DNA from: Anas platyrhynchos
Lineage: Eukaryota > Chordata > Aves > Anseriformes > Anatidae
DNA: 64,000 nucleotides
Reading direction: 5' to 3'
Assembly: GCF_047663525.1 (NCBI RefSeq)
Contig: NC_092597.1
Location: 23,894,501-23,958,500 of the forward strand
A program made the position numbers and the translations under genes. This document shows positions 46,967 to 58,080 of the stretch, one piece after another. Within the stretch, counting starts at the first letter, position 1; every line of letters begins with the position of its first letter. The notes beneath the pieces are model-generated. The model was not told the DNA's origin. It did not search any database and was given only the letters and a program-made list of their open reading frames with translations.

Positions 46967-48900
46967 CTGTGGCCTCCACGACGTGAATCCTGCAACTTTC
47001 CCCCTGCAAATGCCTTTTCCTGCTGCTCTGACCCCAGGACCAGGGCAAAGCAGGAGCTGATTTGTGCTCACGGCTCTTCTCCAGATCCCCAGCCCGCCCT
47101 GCTAGCTCGGTTGTGTTCCAGCTCCGTTCCTATCTAGCTGCAAAAAAAATTACAGCCGGGTTCTGCCCGAAACTCGTAAAACACCTTTTACGGCTGGGAA
47201 GTTTCCACTGGTTTCCAACTGGCCGCACCAGTTGCCGCAAGGCTTCGCCGTGTTGCCACAGCCCTGCTGAGCACGGCGGGGCTAAACCCACTGGATTTGG
47301 GACCACGAGGCTGGGCTGGGACCGAAATCCTGTGGGGCTGGGGAGCAGGGAGCCGGCGGGGCCGGTGCCATCGCCGTGCGGGTGCGCGCTGCCCGGCGCG
47401 GGGTCAAAGTTCCCGACCGAAACCTTCCCTGGCAGAGCGAGGTGGAGGGGCTGGCAGTGAGCAGCTCCTCGCTGCCAGCATTAATGAGCAGAGCACCGGA
47501 CTGGATGGTTTAATAGGTTCGTGTCGGCGACTGTATGAGAACAGCCAGGAGTCGTTTTCAGGTTTTTCCCCGGGTTTCTCACAGCGCAGCAGCGGACTTC
47601 ATCCTTTCCGGCTGATTTGAGTGGCTGCGGCTCAGCCCCGGGCAGGCAGGGGGTGAGTAGAGGAAATGTTCACCTCGGTCCTCGCTGGGCAGCACGGTGC
47701 CACCCAGGAGAAGCTGTTTTGGGGCACCTGGGGAGTACGGGGGCACTGTGAGGTGAGAGCATCTCCCCCCGAGGTGTCCCGACCCCTGTGTACCCCACGG
47801 GCTGCCCCTGAAGGCGGCGTGGGCGCGGGGTCCCAGGGGGCTGGGGATGCCTCGGAGAAACATCCAGGAAATGGTTTGGAGGAGAAAAGAGGCAGAAGCA
47901 CAGGAAATGGTTTAAAACACACACTAAATGCCAAAATTGGGAGGAGGACACGGGGCTGTGCTGGGCCCCTTGGGGACCGTGGTCCTGGTGTCCCCCGGGG
48001 GCTCCACAGCTGGAGGCAGACGTGCCTGCGCCCAGCCCGGCCACGGCCACATCCTCTCTGTGCTCCCAAAGCAAATCCAAACGTTGTGCTGCTTCGCCAG
48101 CAAGGGTGGAAAAACATCGCGTGGGCTTTGCTGTCCCCACTCCAGCCTCTCCTCAGCGCTGCGCTGTGATGAAACCTTCCCTGCGCTGTTTGGGGATGGC
48201 ATCATGTTGTTAATCTGAGTGAAAGGGGGCTCCGAAACCCAGAGCCGTGTAGGTCCAGCTCCCCAGTGCCGGTTTCTGCCGGCACAGCCTCACCTCCACG
48301 GGAGGAAATCCTTGCCCAGGTTGGGCAGGGCTGGTTCCCGACGACCCGATTTAACCCCCCATTAGCCCTTCTCCCTGGGCTCTCAGAGGGATGCGCTCCG
48401 CCTGGATGCGGTTCTGCCGGCTGCTTCCAGTAATGGCCACGCAGCGCTCGGCACCGATTCACAGCCCTCAACCCACCCTCTGCTCAGCCACTGAAACATC
48501 GCTCACGGCTGCCCGGGACACAGCAAAAAAAAAGAGGTTTTGTGGAGGGGAAGGGGAAATGCGCCGGGTTTTGTGTGTGGCTGTGGGAGCAGCGCGGGGA
48601 CGGAGCCGTCAGGGCAGCGACGCTGCGGCGTGGGCCGAGGATCCTCTCCTTGGTAGCACCTCCCTCCCCATCCCCGTGACGGTTTCAACTTTTGCAGTCT
48701 CCCTGGAGACAGTTAAGCAAGTTTCTGGTGTTTTCCGGTGCTAAAGGGCCCTGGGAGCCGAAGATGCACGGAGAAGCCTGTGAGTTAATATTTTTTCCTG
48801 CCCTTATTCTGCTTCCTCACTGCCTCACTGAAGCCGATCCAGAGCGCAATCCGACAGAGTTTGGCCGCAGCAATTTCCGGTTTTGTTTTGTTGTTTCTCT

Positions 48901-48928
48901 CTTTTTTTTTTCTTTTTTTTTTTTTTTC
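48901..48928. repeat. T-rich homopolymer
   Basis: Two T-runs separated by a single C, about 28 bases. Confidence 0.85.
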
Positions 48929-49129
48929 CTGTTCCACCAAGACACGAGCCAGAATTAATTCGCTCCTAATCGCGGCGCGCAGCCGGCCGGGCTGACCTCC
49001 GCACGTCCTTCCCTGCGCCCAGCGGGGACCATCCCCGGGTGGGACCCTCCCGGCCCCATCCCCGTCCCGCTGGTGCCTGCTGCGAGCCCGGCTCTTGGCA
49101 GAGCTCCCCGGCCCTTCCTGCCTCGCCTC

Positions 49130-49242
49130 CCTCGCTGCAAGCCTGCCCAGCCCCGGCCCAGCCATGCGGGCTGTGTTTGTACACAGATGAGTAACAGCTC
49201 CAGCGCTCGCACAGCGCCCAGCCCGCTGCCGGCAGCAGCGCC
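49130..49242 (+). other. PAQR5: Candidate PAQR5 5' non-coding exon (5' end uncertain)
   Basis: GC-rich sequence ends at GCAGCAGCGCC followed by a consensus GTAAGTAC donor at 49243. It lies 2.4 kb upstream of the PAQR5 start codon, in the region where CpG density rises. A promoter for PAQR5 is expected around here because the coding exon is preceded by an acceptor. Unproven. Confidence 0.3.
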
Positions 49243-49911
49243 GTAAGTACGGGCACGCTCGCTCCTCTTTCCCTGCCTCCAGCAGCTTTTGGCAGCTCCT
49301 TGCTGTCCTCTGCGCTCCTGTGCTCAGGCCGTGGGGGGTTTCCAGCCGGGGGAAGCCGGGGTTGGTGCGATGTGGGGTGTGCGGGGTGGCCGGGAGTGTT
49401 CCACGTGTGCCGCAGGCGGCTGGAGGTGGGAAGGAGCGGCGAGCGGTGGTGCCGCCGGGGAGGCGCCCCGTTGCTGCTACTCGTGGCTGCTGTTCCTGCA
49501 AGTTGCATCCCAAAATGTTTCACGGGCAGGACGAGGAGGGATGGGAGTGCCAGGGCTGCAAGGAGCTCACGCACGTGCCTGAGTTTGGGGCAGCCTTGAG
49601 CTTGTGTGAGTACTTGAACTTGCTCGCTTGTCTCTGTGCCGGAGCAGCCGACACCTGGCAGCAGCAGCACATCCCGCGATGCTCACCCCGGGGAGCAGCA
49701 CCCCAAGGAGCCCTGGCTCTTGTTTTACAGCTCAACCGGTCCCTCTCCTGTGCAGCCATAAGAAAGCCGTAAAAGTTAATAATTAACAGCTAAAATATGT
49801 TTCCCTCCACTGAAATACACGGCTGCATCCTGCGGGGCTCTGGGCTCACGCGCACGTGGAGTGGATGCGGTGACAGGGACGGGTACGGGGCTCGTGCGTG
49901 GCCGTGGGGAC

Positions 49912-49973
49912 GAGGAGGAGGAGCAGGAGGAAGACAAGAAGGAGGAGGAGGAGGAGGAGGAGGAGGAGGAGGG
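49912..49973. repeat. (GGA)n microsatellite
   Basis: Imperfect GAG/GGA repeat, pure from about 49940 to 49972. The purine strand can form triplex or G-rich structures. The encoded poly-Glu/Ser/Gly frames are not genes. Confidence 0.9.
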
Positions 49974-50557
49974 TGTGTTTGCAGCGAGCTGGGTGAGCCT
50001 CCAGGGTTTGTAACCCGCTGCTTGGAAAGCTGCCACTCGCAGAGGTCGCGGCTCGACGCGTGGCCATCCCGCCAGCCGCTGCCGTGCCCCTGCCCACACC
50101 GCAGGGGCGATGCTGCCCACGTCGAAAACCGCCAGCCCAGGCAGCAGGAAGAAATGGGACTGCAGGGTGTGCCCGGGCTGCTCATGCAGCCTGCATTCGG
50201 GTGACTCATTTTGCTCTTAAAAACACAGGCTCGTGGCTGGGGCTGGCACGGGAACCGCGGGCGGAGGGCGAGGGCCCCCACGGGGACAGCGGGGAGCAGC
50301 CCGGCTGCCAGAGGCCAAGTCCCCATCCCAGGGACCTGTGTTCCTCCATCACTTCCTCGGTTTGCCAAGGTCACTGTCACCCCGCAGGCCTGTCTGCAGC
50401 ACCCCGTGCTGCTCCCAGCTTGGAGAACTTGTGAGCGTGGTGGCTGCTGCCCCGTGCGCTGAGGGGAAGGCTCTCGGGCACCTTGCGCTCATCTCCCAAC
50501 CTCTGGTGTGCCGCCACTGGGCTTCTCCTTACATTTGGGGTGCAGATGCTTTGGGTA

Positions 50558-50604
50558 CCCCTGTCCCTGTCCCTGTCCCTGTCCCTTTCCTTGTCCTTGT
50601 CCCC
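50558..50604. repeat. (CCCTGT)n hexamer repeat
   Basis: Four to five CCCTGT units degrade into CCTTGT. Confidence 0.88.
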
Positions 50605-51263
50605 CAGTTTGCACCCCGCTGGTCCTCAGAGCCGCGGCGTGCCTGGGCACCGACCTCGCCACATAGCTCGCACGGCTCCCGCGCCTTCACCCAGATAAGA
50701 GAAAGTATTTTTGTTCCGTCCCATTGTCGCCCTCATTTGTGTTTATATCAGACGTGCCACGGGGACAGGAACAGGCAGAGCTCTGTGCCAGACCGGCCTT
50801 TACTGGTGGGGAATGCAAATAAGCAGCAAGAGCCCGGACTCACCGAGCCCCTGGGGGTTCCTGGGGGCTGCGCGGGGCGAGGAGCTGCTGGGGACACCGG
50901 GGGACAGGTGGGCTGCTTTGGGGCACTGCTGGCACTGCAGCAGCCGAGGAGAAGGTCCTGATCGAAGTCTAATCTTTAACTCAAGGCATTTCCAACTTTA
51001 TTCTGTGGCTGGTTTATTGCTCTCTTGCCTCGTTAATTTTTTCCCTTCTGTTAACCACCTCCCAGCCGCTGCCCTCCCTGGGCACCCCCTGAACGTGGCC
51101 CACGGTGTTCCCCCCGTGCCCGTGGGACACACGGAGGCAGGGTGTGGGCTGGGGAAGCTGATGGGCAATGCCAGGGGGTGGGGAAGGGCAGTGTCACGGG
51201 TGGGGAAGGGCCTCGGTGCTGCTCTTTGCCCCAAATGGACCTTTTTTCACCTTCATTTCACAG

Positions 51264-51316
51264 CCCAGGGGTGGAGGCGGAGAAGGGAGCGGCGGCGCTG
51301 CCGGGGCCATCAGTGG
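51264..51316 (+). other. PAQR5: Candidate small 5' UTR exon of PAQR5
   Basis: A pyrimidine-rich tract ending TTCATTTCACAG (51252-51263) and a GTAAGTGCTGG donor at 51317 bound 53 GC-rich bases. Position and splice-site quality fit an untranslated exon. There is no ATG inside. Confidence 0.3.
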
Positions 51317-51567
51317 GTAAGTGCTGGAGACGTCCTGGTTGCTCCGTGCCCCTGGGGTGTTCGGTGGGGAGCAGGTGGGGGGGATCAGCCTGGGCGCTGC
51401 CTGTGGCCCCACATCCCTCCACATCCCCGGGGTGACCTGTCCCTGCCCTGTCCCCTTTGGGACCACATTCCTGTGAACACTTGTGTCCCCCAGGCCACCC
51501 GCTGAGCACAAGGACATCACCTTGTCCCTCACGGGGCAGCCACATCCTTATCCTTTTTCCTCCCCAG

Positions 51568-51687
51568 TGCCACGCGGTGCCTGGCCAGGCAGCGATGTGC
51601 CCAGGCAGGGTGTGAGGCACCGCCGGGGCTCGTCCCCAAGGACGCCGAGCCGCCGTCATCCCTTGGATCCACCGTCCCCACCGCACG
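51568..51687 (+). other. PAQR5: PAQR5 5' UTR part of first coding exon, with upstream ORF
   Basis: An acceptor CTTTTTCCTCCCCAG ends at 51567. If used, it leaves 120 untranslated bases before the ATG at 51688. A seven-codon upstream ORF including stop (ATG at 51595, TGA at 51613-51615) lies inside. An alternative acceptor ends at 51493. Confidence 0.4.
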
Positions 51688-51738
51688 ATGCTGAGCCTCA
51701 AGTTACCCCGGCTGCTCAGCATCAACCAAGTGCCTAAG
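51688..51738 (+). CDS. PAQR5: PAQR5 coding exon 1 (residues 1-17)
   Basis: Encodes MLSLKLPRLLSINQVPK. The donor GTCAGA at 51739 is weak-looking but in phase 0 with the next exon. Confidence 0.92.
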
Positions 51739-54700
51739 GTCAGAGCAGAGCCCCTCGCCCCTAAACCCGGGGCTGGGTGGGATTTGGGGAGGTGACAAGT
51801 GGCAGCAGCCTGCCAGGGTGGCTGCAGGTCCCGGATCCTGAGCCGTGGCACCTTGGCTGCCCATCCTGCTCCTTGGGGAGGACTCAACACCTCTCCTCGC
51901 CTCGCAGGGCTACCAGGAGCAGGGCATCCTCTGCGGGTACCGCCCTCCGCGGAGCTCGGCAGCCGACTGCCTCCTCAGCGTCTTCCAAATGACCAACGAA
52001 ACGCTCAACATCTGGACCCATTTCGTGCCCGCCTGGTAGGTGCCACCAGGGGAAGTCGGGGAGGGGACGCGCCGGGCACGATGCTCACCGCCTCCACCCC
52101 CAGGTACTTCGTGTGGACCCTGGTGGGGCGGCTGCGGGGGCCGGGGGGCCCTGAGGACCCCCACTCGTGGCCTCTCCTCGCCTACCTGCTGACCTGCTGC
52201 ATCTACCCCCTGGCCTCCAGCTGCGCCCACACCTTCAGCCCCATGTCCACCCGTGCCAGGCACATCTGCTACTTCTTCGATTACGCGGCGCTCAGCATGT
52301 ACAGCTTGGGTAAGGGCGGCTGGTGACGCCCCAGGGCAGCGAGCCCGGGAGGATTTCGGTGGGGAGAGGGTGGTTTTGGAGAGCACTTCTGGCCCAAAAG
52401 CCAAAGAAATGGGGTTTGGGGCTTGGTGCCAGGTGAAGCCTGATGGTGTGGCTCTCTGCGGTGCTCCAGGCAGATAGAATAAAGGAAAAAATAAACAATA
52501 TAAAAGATAAATGATGGCAGGGAAGCCGGTAACCTGTGGGAGCAGGGCGAGCAGCAGCAGCACCCCGCTGGGCACGTTTTCCCTTTCCAGGCTCTGCGCT
52601 GGCGTATTCAGCGTACGTTTTCCCGGACGAGTGGCTCAGCAGCACCTTCCACCACTGCTACGTCCCCATCGCCGTGTTCAACACCGTGGTGAGCACCAGC
52701 CTGTCCTGCTACTCCAGGTACGGTGCCTTCTCCTTCACCTGCCGCCAAAGCTACAGCAGAATCATTAATTAGTGCTGTTAATGAAGCTTTTGAACTGCTG
52801 GCTCTGTTGTAACCACTCGAGCCTTGCGCTCAGGAAGGGGAAGAAGAGGATTTTGGCTCCGTGTTGTTGGCAAACAGAAATGAAAACAACCGGAGCAGCT
52901 TTAATTTTGGGAAGTTCCAAAGGTGTTTTCGTGGGGTGGCAGGAGGAGGCACAGCTCCAGCCATCCTTGGGCTGCCACCGTTTGTTCTCTGCCATCACCT
53001 GCAGCAGGTGGGCTCTGAACACGGGCTGAATTTTGAGGATGAGCTCCGCGTGTCTCCGACCTGCAGAGGAGGAACCTCAACCTCCCGCAGCCAGCTGCAT
53101 TATTTTTGAAGCCCGGGCAGCGTTACGTGGGTGGTATTTTGCTCCTGAGCCTCCCTGGACAATTTGTTTTGAATAACTCTTAAAAAATATTTAAAGTACT
53201 CCGATGGTTTCCAGCTGTGCTGGCTGTGCGAGGTCCCCGGCTGCATTTTGGTTCCGGTTCCTTCACGGTCGGCACCTCCTTGCAGGCTGGGCGTGCAAAG
53301 CCCTCGTGCCTGCTGGTGTTCCCTGGGGGTGCGGCGATTTTGGCTGCTGTTGTGCTGGGAGCAGGAGGATTTGCTCCCCTTTGGGCTGCGGGTTACACTT
53401 GGGGCTAGTACTGAGCAATACCCCAAAACCAAGGGTGGCTCCTGGGTGGCGTTGTGGATCGTGCCAGCTGAGGCTGGGTGCTTTGTCCTCGTTTCTTTCT
53501 CCTTCTCTTTCCCCCCTCTTTATTTTTGCGCCTCTCTTAATGGTCTCATTAGAGGGGCTTAGCAAAGGAAGCCCGCTGACCATGTGCTAACCCTGGTGCT
53601 TACCACCAGGAAATATCAGCAACCTGAGATCAGCTCCAGATTAACCAGGATTTATTTTAATTCTTCATCCGCAAATGTAATTGTCAGCATCTTCCAGCTC
53701 CAAAACTTTAAGTACAGCTCTGTCTAAACCACGCAGTTATTGGTACGTGACAGAATTGCAGCTCGTAGGGACCGGGTAATTTTTATTATAGAAAATCTGT
53801 TAAAATATTAGCTCGAAAATCAGCAAAAGGCTGCTGGGGCAGTGCTGGGATACCCTGAAGCAGGGCGTCAGCAGGGAACAGACCCGAAATGGAGCCCCTA
53901 AGCTCTGCCCTAGGAACACGGTGTCCCCGAGTGGGGAAACCCACGCAGATGGAGCGAGATGAGGGTGCCTGCCCTTTGCAAGACGAACGCCCGCCCGCGT
54001 CCCCCGCCCTGCGGGATGAGCAGCCCCACAAAAGGTTCCTTTCATGCCTGTGGGCTTGGCATTTCCCCGCCGACTCGTGCAGGGAAGCAGAAAAACCTGT
54101 ATGGGCTTTTCATGGGGAGAACAGAGCCCGCCTGAGCCACCCCGTGCTGGCTCAATGGGGCAGTGTCCCCCCGGCGCCTGGCCCTGTGCCCCGGGGGCTC
54201 CGCTGGCACCCGCGGCCCCCTCGGACCTGGCCAAAGGAGAGGGCATGGAAACGGGCGAGAGAAGAGCAGTGCCAGGCAGGGAAACCACAGCAGGAAAATG
54301 TGGTGGGGGTAAAGCAGAAATAGGTGGAAATGGAGCAGGAGGCGTCTTGGCACCGGTGGGGTGTCTCCCTCCGAGGGCTGAGCGAGCCACCAGTGGTGGC
54401 AGAAGGCCAAGAGGGAGAGGAACGGGATAAAAGCTGGCAGCTGAGGAGCATTGATTGTCTTTGCTGGGTTTCCCACATGTTTTTGGGGTCATACTGATAG
54501 GATCTGGTGTCCCTGTTGCATCCAAGTTCTGCTCCTCAGGTGGCGAGAGCAGGCTGGGGACTCGGCACCTGGCTTGCGACTCCGCTGCCCTTCCTCTGGT
54601 TTTAATAATGTTTTTTTGTGGGGGATCTAGGTCTTCAGTTATTTCACCATTTCAGCTATTCCAGCATTTCAGCAGCATTAATTTCCTGTGGCACACAATG

Positions 54701-56398
54701 CAGAATATTATTCCCCGTCCAGACGTATGCATTCCTCCTCATGCATGCCATGAATATAACCAACAGGCTTCTTGCTCCATTATACCCGGGATTTCATAAA
54801 AAAGTGACTGCAAATTAATTTACTTTCTGGTTTCAGTAACTTTCTCCGTGCATTCTCTGAAACGACGCTTGCAAAGTCTCCTCGGGATGTAAAAAAGAAG
54901 CAGCACAGGCATTTCATGCACCTCAGCCACACGCTGCAGCACAGCTTCATTAGCAATCCCCCCCCCAAATGCAGCCAGAACGCTGCAGAACCCGCGATGC
55001 CTTCCAAAGCAAAGCGGGTTTGTTCTTGCGATTGTTGCCCCCTGACAGCTTGGATTAAAAACTGAGAGTAAAAACTCAGCTGGAAACGGCAGGGGCAGGA
55101 GGTGTTTAACACCAAGCCCTGTTCCCAGCTCCTGGTGGGCAACAGGGCACGAGCGGTGCTAAAAGAAGCAAAATCAGGCACGAAAAGATGGTGCAAAAAT
55201 GATGTTTTTTCCAAGCTGCTCCCTGGCGCATCCTAAAAAATATCTCCAGGTGGAGGCAGGCAGGCAGGGAGGTCGCTTCCCTCTGGTTTGTGATTTTTTA
55301 ATAAAAAGGTCCGGGCACCGTGCGCCCCGCTGTAAATCAGGTTGGGAAGGGGAACAGGGACAAACAGCGCCGGTTCTGCCCTGCTGTGTGGTGCGAGATG
55401 TCTGCTCTGCTCTCCCGCAGGTTCCTGGAGGTGGAGCGGCCGCGGCTCAGCAAGGTGTCCCGCACCCTGGCCTTCGTCTACCCCTACCTCTTCGACAGCA
55501 TTCCCCTCTTCTACAGGGTAGGTAGAGCGCTCCTGCGGGCGGCGTTCCCGGCACCCGCACCTCTCCTTGCTCCAGGGTTGGAAAGATCAGCCGCTTCGTC
55601 TCGCTCTGAGAACGCTCGGGAAAATAGCTCAACCTTTATTTATTTAAAAAAAAAGGGAAAACAAACTCCTGCAGGAAAAGAGATTTGGTTATTTTTTCCT
55701 GCGCCGGTCAAAGTGCGGCATTCTTTGAAGGCTGCGAGTCACCGGGTCAGCAGCACGGGGTGGGGGGGGACAGGAGGCACAGGGCAGGGGGCGGCTGATG
55801 GGATGTTTGGGAACATTTTGCTCTCCTTTTTTCCCCCGCTGCTGTCCTCCTGCTCAGTTCTACCTGTGCGCCGTGTGGGGCTGCGCCGAGCCCGCGGTCG
55901 CGCTGCACTACAAGCACACCGCCTTCGCCTTCCTCACCTGCTTCATCTTTGCCACTCACCTGCCGGAGAGGCTCGCGCCAGGACACTTTGACTACATCGG
56001 TGAGTGCCACCAGGCTCGTTAAACAGAATAAATATTTAGAAACGTGATGCCAGGAGGCAGTGCCCACCGTGCAGGAGGGCCGCCGAGCCCCTGGCTGTGT
56101 TTGAGTGCAACCTGGGGGAGTTTCTCGAGGGTCTTCTGGCTTCCTTGCAGGGCACAGCCACCAGGTTTTCCACGTGTGCGGGATCCTGGGCACGCACTTC
56201 CAGATGGAAGCCATCATGCTGGACATGAGCGAGCGCCACGAGCGGCTGCTGGCCACCTCGCTGCTGCCCTCCGCCCTGCAGACCCTGGCGCCCATGGGCA
56301 CCTGCATGGCCATCGGCCTGGCCGTCATCGGGCTCTGCTCTGCGTCCCTCCGCTTCATGCCCGAGCCCGGGCACAAGGACAAGCCACACGGCCACTAG
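51688..56398 (+). CDS. PAQR5: Membrane progestin receptor gamma, complete coding region in seven exons
   Basis: Joined exons 51688-51738, 51908-52035, 52104-52309, 52591-52717, 55421-55517, 55858-55999 and 56151-56398 give 332 residues (human is about 330). PAQR5 belongs to the progestin and adipoQ receptor family, multi-pass membrane proteins related to the CREST hydrolase superfamily. It is reported to bind progesterone and signal non-genomically. Family marks are all present: the amphipathic N-terminal motif with QMTNETLNIWTH (about residues 45-56), the S98-xxx-H102 pair in SSCAHTF, D119 in FFDYAAL, and the HxxxH pair H254/H258 in GHSHQVFH. Together these are the proposed zinc ligands and catalytic residues. 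Hydrophobic segments fit seven to eight membrane spans. The ATG has A at -3, and MLSLKLPRLL matches the family start. Identification as PAQR5 rather than PAQR7 or PAQR8 rests on sequence similarity, multi-exon structure and its position between GLCE and KIF23. Confidence 0.95.
51908..52035 (+). CDS. PAQR5: PAQR5 coding exon 2 (residues 18-59)
   Basis: Starts GYQEQGILCGYR after CTCGCAG. It encodes the conserved pre-membrane motif and ends inside the Trp60 codon at donor GTAGGT. Confidence 0.95.
52104..52309 (+). CDS. PAQR5: PAQR5 coding exon 3 (residues 60-128)
   Basis: Follows a 68-bp intron, near the minimum size. It carries membrane spans 1-3, S98/H102 and D119. The donor is GTAAGG at 52310. 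Confidence 0.95.
52591..52717 (+). CDS. PAQR5: PAQR5 coding exon 4 (residues 129-170)
   Basis: The acceptor is CCTTTCCAG. It reads SALAYSAYVFPDEWL to SLSCYS and ends within the Arg171 codon. The donor is GTACGG at 52718. Confidence 0.94.
52718..55420. other. PAQR5 intron 4, no gene seen
   Basis: 2.7 kb of unique sequence with mixed GC- and AT-rich stretches. Open frames on both strands around 53800-54500 have no motif. Confidence 0.75.
55421..55517 (+). CDS. PAQR5: PAQR5 coding exon 5 (residues 171-203)
   Basis: Reads RFLEVERPRLSKVSRT to PLFYR. It holds the cytoplasmic loop and the following membrane span. The acceptor is CTCCCGCAG and the donor GTAGGT at 55518. Confidence 0.95.
55518..55857. 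other. PAQR5 intron 5
   Basis: 340 bp with an A-rich run and a T-rich acceptor tract ending CTGCTCAG. Nothing else is visible. Confidence 0.8.
55858..55999 (+). CDS. PAQR5: PAQR5 coding exon 6 (residues 204-250)
   Basis: Reads FYLCAVWGC to HLPERLAPGHFDYI, the highly conserved segment before the last span. The donor is GTGAGT at 56000, in phase 1. Confidence 0.96.
56151..56398 (+). CDS. PAQR5: PAQR5 coding exon 7 (residues 251-332 and stop)
   Basis: Starts GHSHQVFHVCG with the HxxxH pair, then a final membrane span (MAIGLAVIGLCSASL) and a short charged tail ending KPHGH, with TAG at 56396-56398. Confidence 0.96.
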
Positions 56399-58080
56399 GC
56401 TTCGGGTCTAGGTGGCCTCCGTGCTGCTCCGCAGGCCAGAGCCTAAACAGCAGGTGGATGGGATGAACGAGGGGTTTATCCGCATTCGCTCCACGAGAAA
56501 ATATTTATTTATGGTTTCTCGCGAGCGAAACGTATTGCACTGTTTTTTGTACATAGAGCTTTAAAGCTGGGAACAGATTACGCAGCGCTTTTAATCAAGT
56601 TGGTCTTTCACCACCAGGAATATTTAAAATAATCTTAACGTTTCCTGCAGAAGGGAGATAAGTGCTAATACTTTCCAAAGCAATAGGCATTCATCGGTTC
56701 TGCCTTATGGAGGACGTGGGGAGGCACGGGCAGGGGGGTACGAGTGTCCCTGCCTCTGGCTTGGTCCTGAAGCAGACCCCGATGGCAGGGGAGGGAGCGC
56801 GCTGTGCGCCGCGTCCTGAGCACTGAGCACAGGGCCCTCGCCCTGCAGGTGCTGTCATCCAGGAGGCTAAAACTCAGCCATCCGAGTCCTTGCACTAAAC
56901 CCAAGTGCCTACCCCATGTGGGGCTGAGGGAGACCAGGACGTGCCTACACTTTATATTTTACTGAAATAGCTATTTTTGATAATTATCCGGAAAGTGTTG
57001 CTCCAAGGGATTTGCTCTTTTTGTCCAACTTCTATAGATGAGTCCTGGGGAGTGAATCTCCATGCAAGAGCTCAGCTCTCACCCTGTGGCTGGGGGCACC
57101 TCTGTCCCTCCCTGCCTTCTGGTCCCTCTTGCACAGAAAAGTGTTTGTGGCTCCCCAGGGCTGGGCTCCACGGTACAAGCAGCCCACCGAAGGGGATGGC
57201 TTCTCCTCCAGGAGAGGTCCTGAGGGCTTTGGGGACGTTTCCGAGGAGGCTGTCACGTTGGTTTTACCTGCTACCTTGCAGGAGGTGCATGTGATGCAGA
57301 TGACTGCTACGGAATGTTATCGAGCTCCTTGATAATCATACGGGTGTGTAACGTGTTGCGCCTATAATTACCTCTCTCAAGGTATACTAGATGCACTTTT
57401 GAGTGGCAACACAATGGCTCGTTAAAGATATTATGGGACAACTGAGTCTGTTGAAAGCAAACTTTCTTTTGAAAGCTGACCAAGATTTATATTAATATTT
57501 ATAAGCACTGGAACATAATTGTTTATTCAACAGTTTTATTTCATTAAAAGAGGAAACTAATATAACTATGGCACTGATGTATTCTGACCTGATTTGGGTA
57601 GTTCCGTTTCTGTCTGTGAAAATAATCACTTCAGAGATAATTGCTAATAATTGCAAAGCTTATTTACCTTGTGTATATGTGTAACTGGAAAGGAATCTGG
57701 CTCTATCTGCAAGACGTGATTTAAGCTCTGTAAACTTTACATGAATTATTCTAATTTTTTTTTCTTAGTTGTTTGTTTAACTTCTGAATTTGGGAAGCTC
57801 TCTGGTGCTCTTGAGGTGAACTTATTTGCAGGAAAACTACACTGAAAATATAGCACTACATTTTATACTGCCGTAATCCCTCCAGATCCTGCAGCCCTTT
57901 GCACGGACCCTCTGCCCAGTGCACACCTTAAACAACAAATGAGTGAGTGTGGTTTGATCTTGGAGCAGCGTAGCCAAGCCAGATTTCTTATTCAGTTGGC
58001 GACAGGCCTTCAAAAAGCTGTTCAATGTACTTCATTTTATTCACATCAAGAAATAAAAGCTTTGTGTCGAGTTGTAAACA
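56399..58080 (+). other. PAQR5: Probable PAQR5 3' UTR (end uncertain)
   Basis: AT content rises downstream of the stop. A Pumilio-type TGTACATA lies at 56548-56555. No AATAAA occurs before 58052. ATTAAA at 57543-57548 is an earlier variant signal, and later candidates are AATAAA at 58750-58755 and ATTAAA at 59200-59205. The extent is therefore inferred. Confidence 0.45.
58052..58057 (+). terminator. PAQR5: Candidate PAQR5 poly(A) signal
   Basis: AATAAA followed by TTTGTGTCGAGTTGT, a GU-rich element at suitable distance. It is the first canonical hexamer after the stop codon. Confidence 0.45.

Larger units (their letters stand above)
43731..48950. other. Intergenic region between GLCE and PAQR5
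   Basis: Composition shifts from AT-rich to GC-rich toward PAQR5. Apart from the small repeats listed separately, I see no gene. Long open frames from 44900 to 48700 overlap one another on both strands, lack motifs and reflect GC content. Confidence 0.6.

Noticed and set aside
45216-48140. Several 100-215-codon open frames between GLCE and PAQR5
   Set aside because: Overlapping on both strands, without domains, splice support or methionine context; GC-driven.
49790-50380. Open frames containing poly-Ser/Pro or poly-Gly
   Set aside because: They arise from the GGA microsatellite and have no homology that I recognise.
53800-54525. 241-codon minus-strand open frame in PAQR5 intron 4
   Set aside because: No recognisable domain, Pro/Ala-rich composition and competing frames on the other strand; taken as chance in GC-rich DNA.
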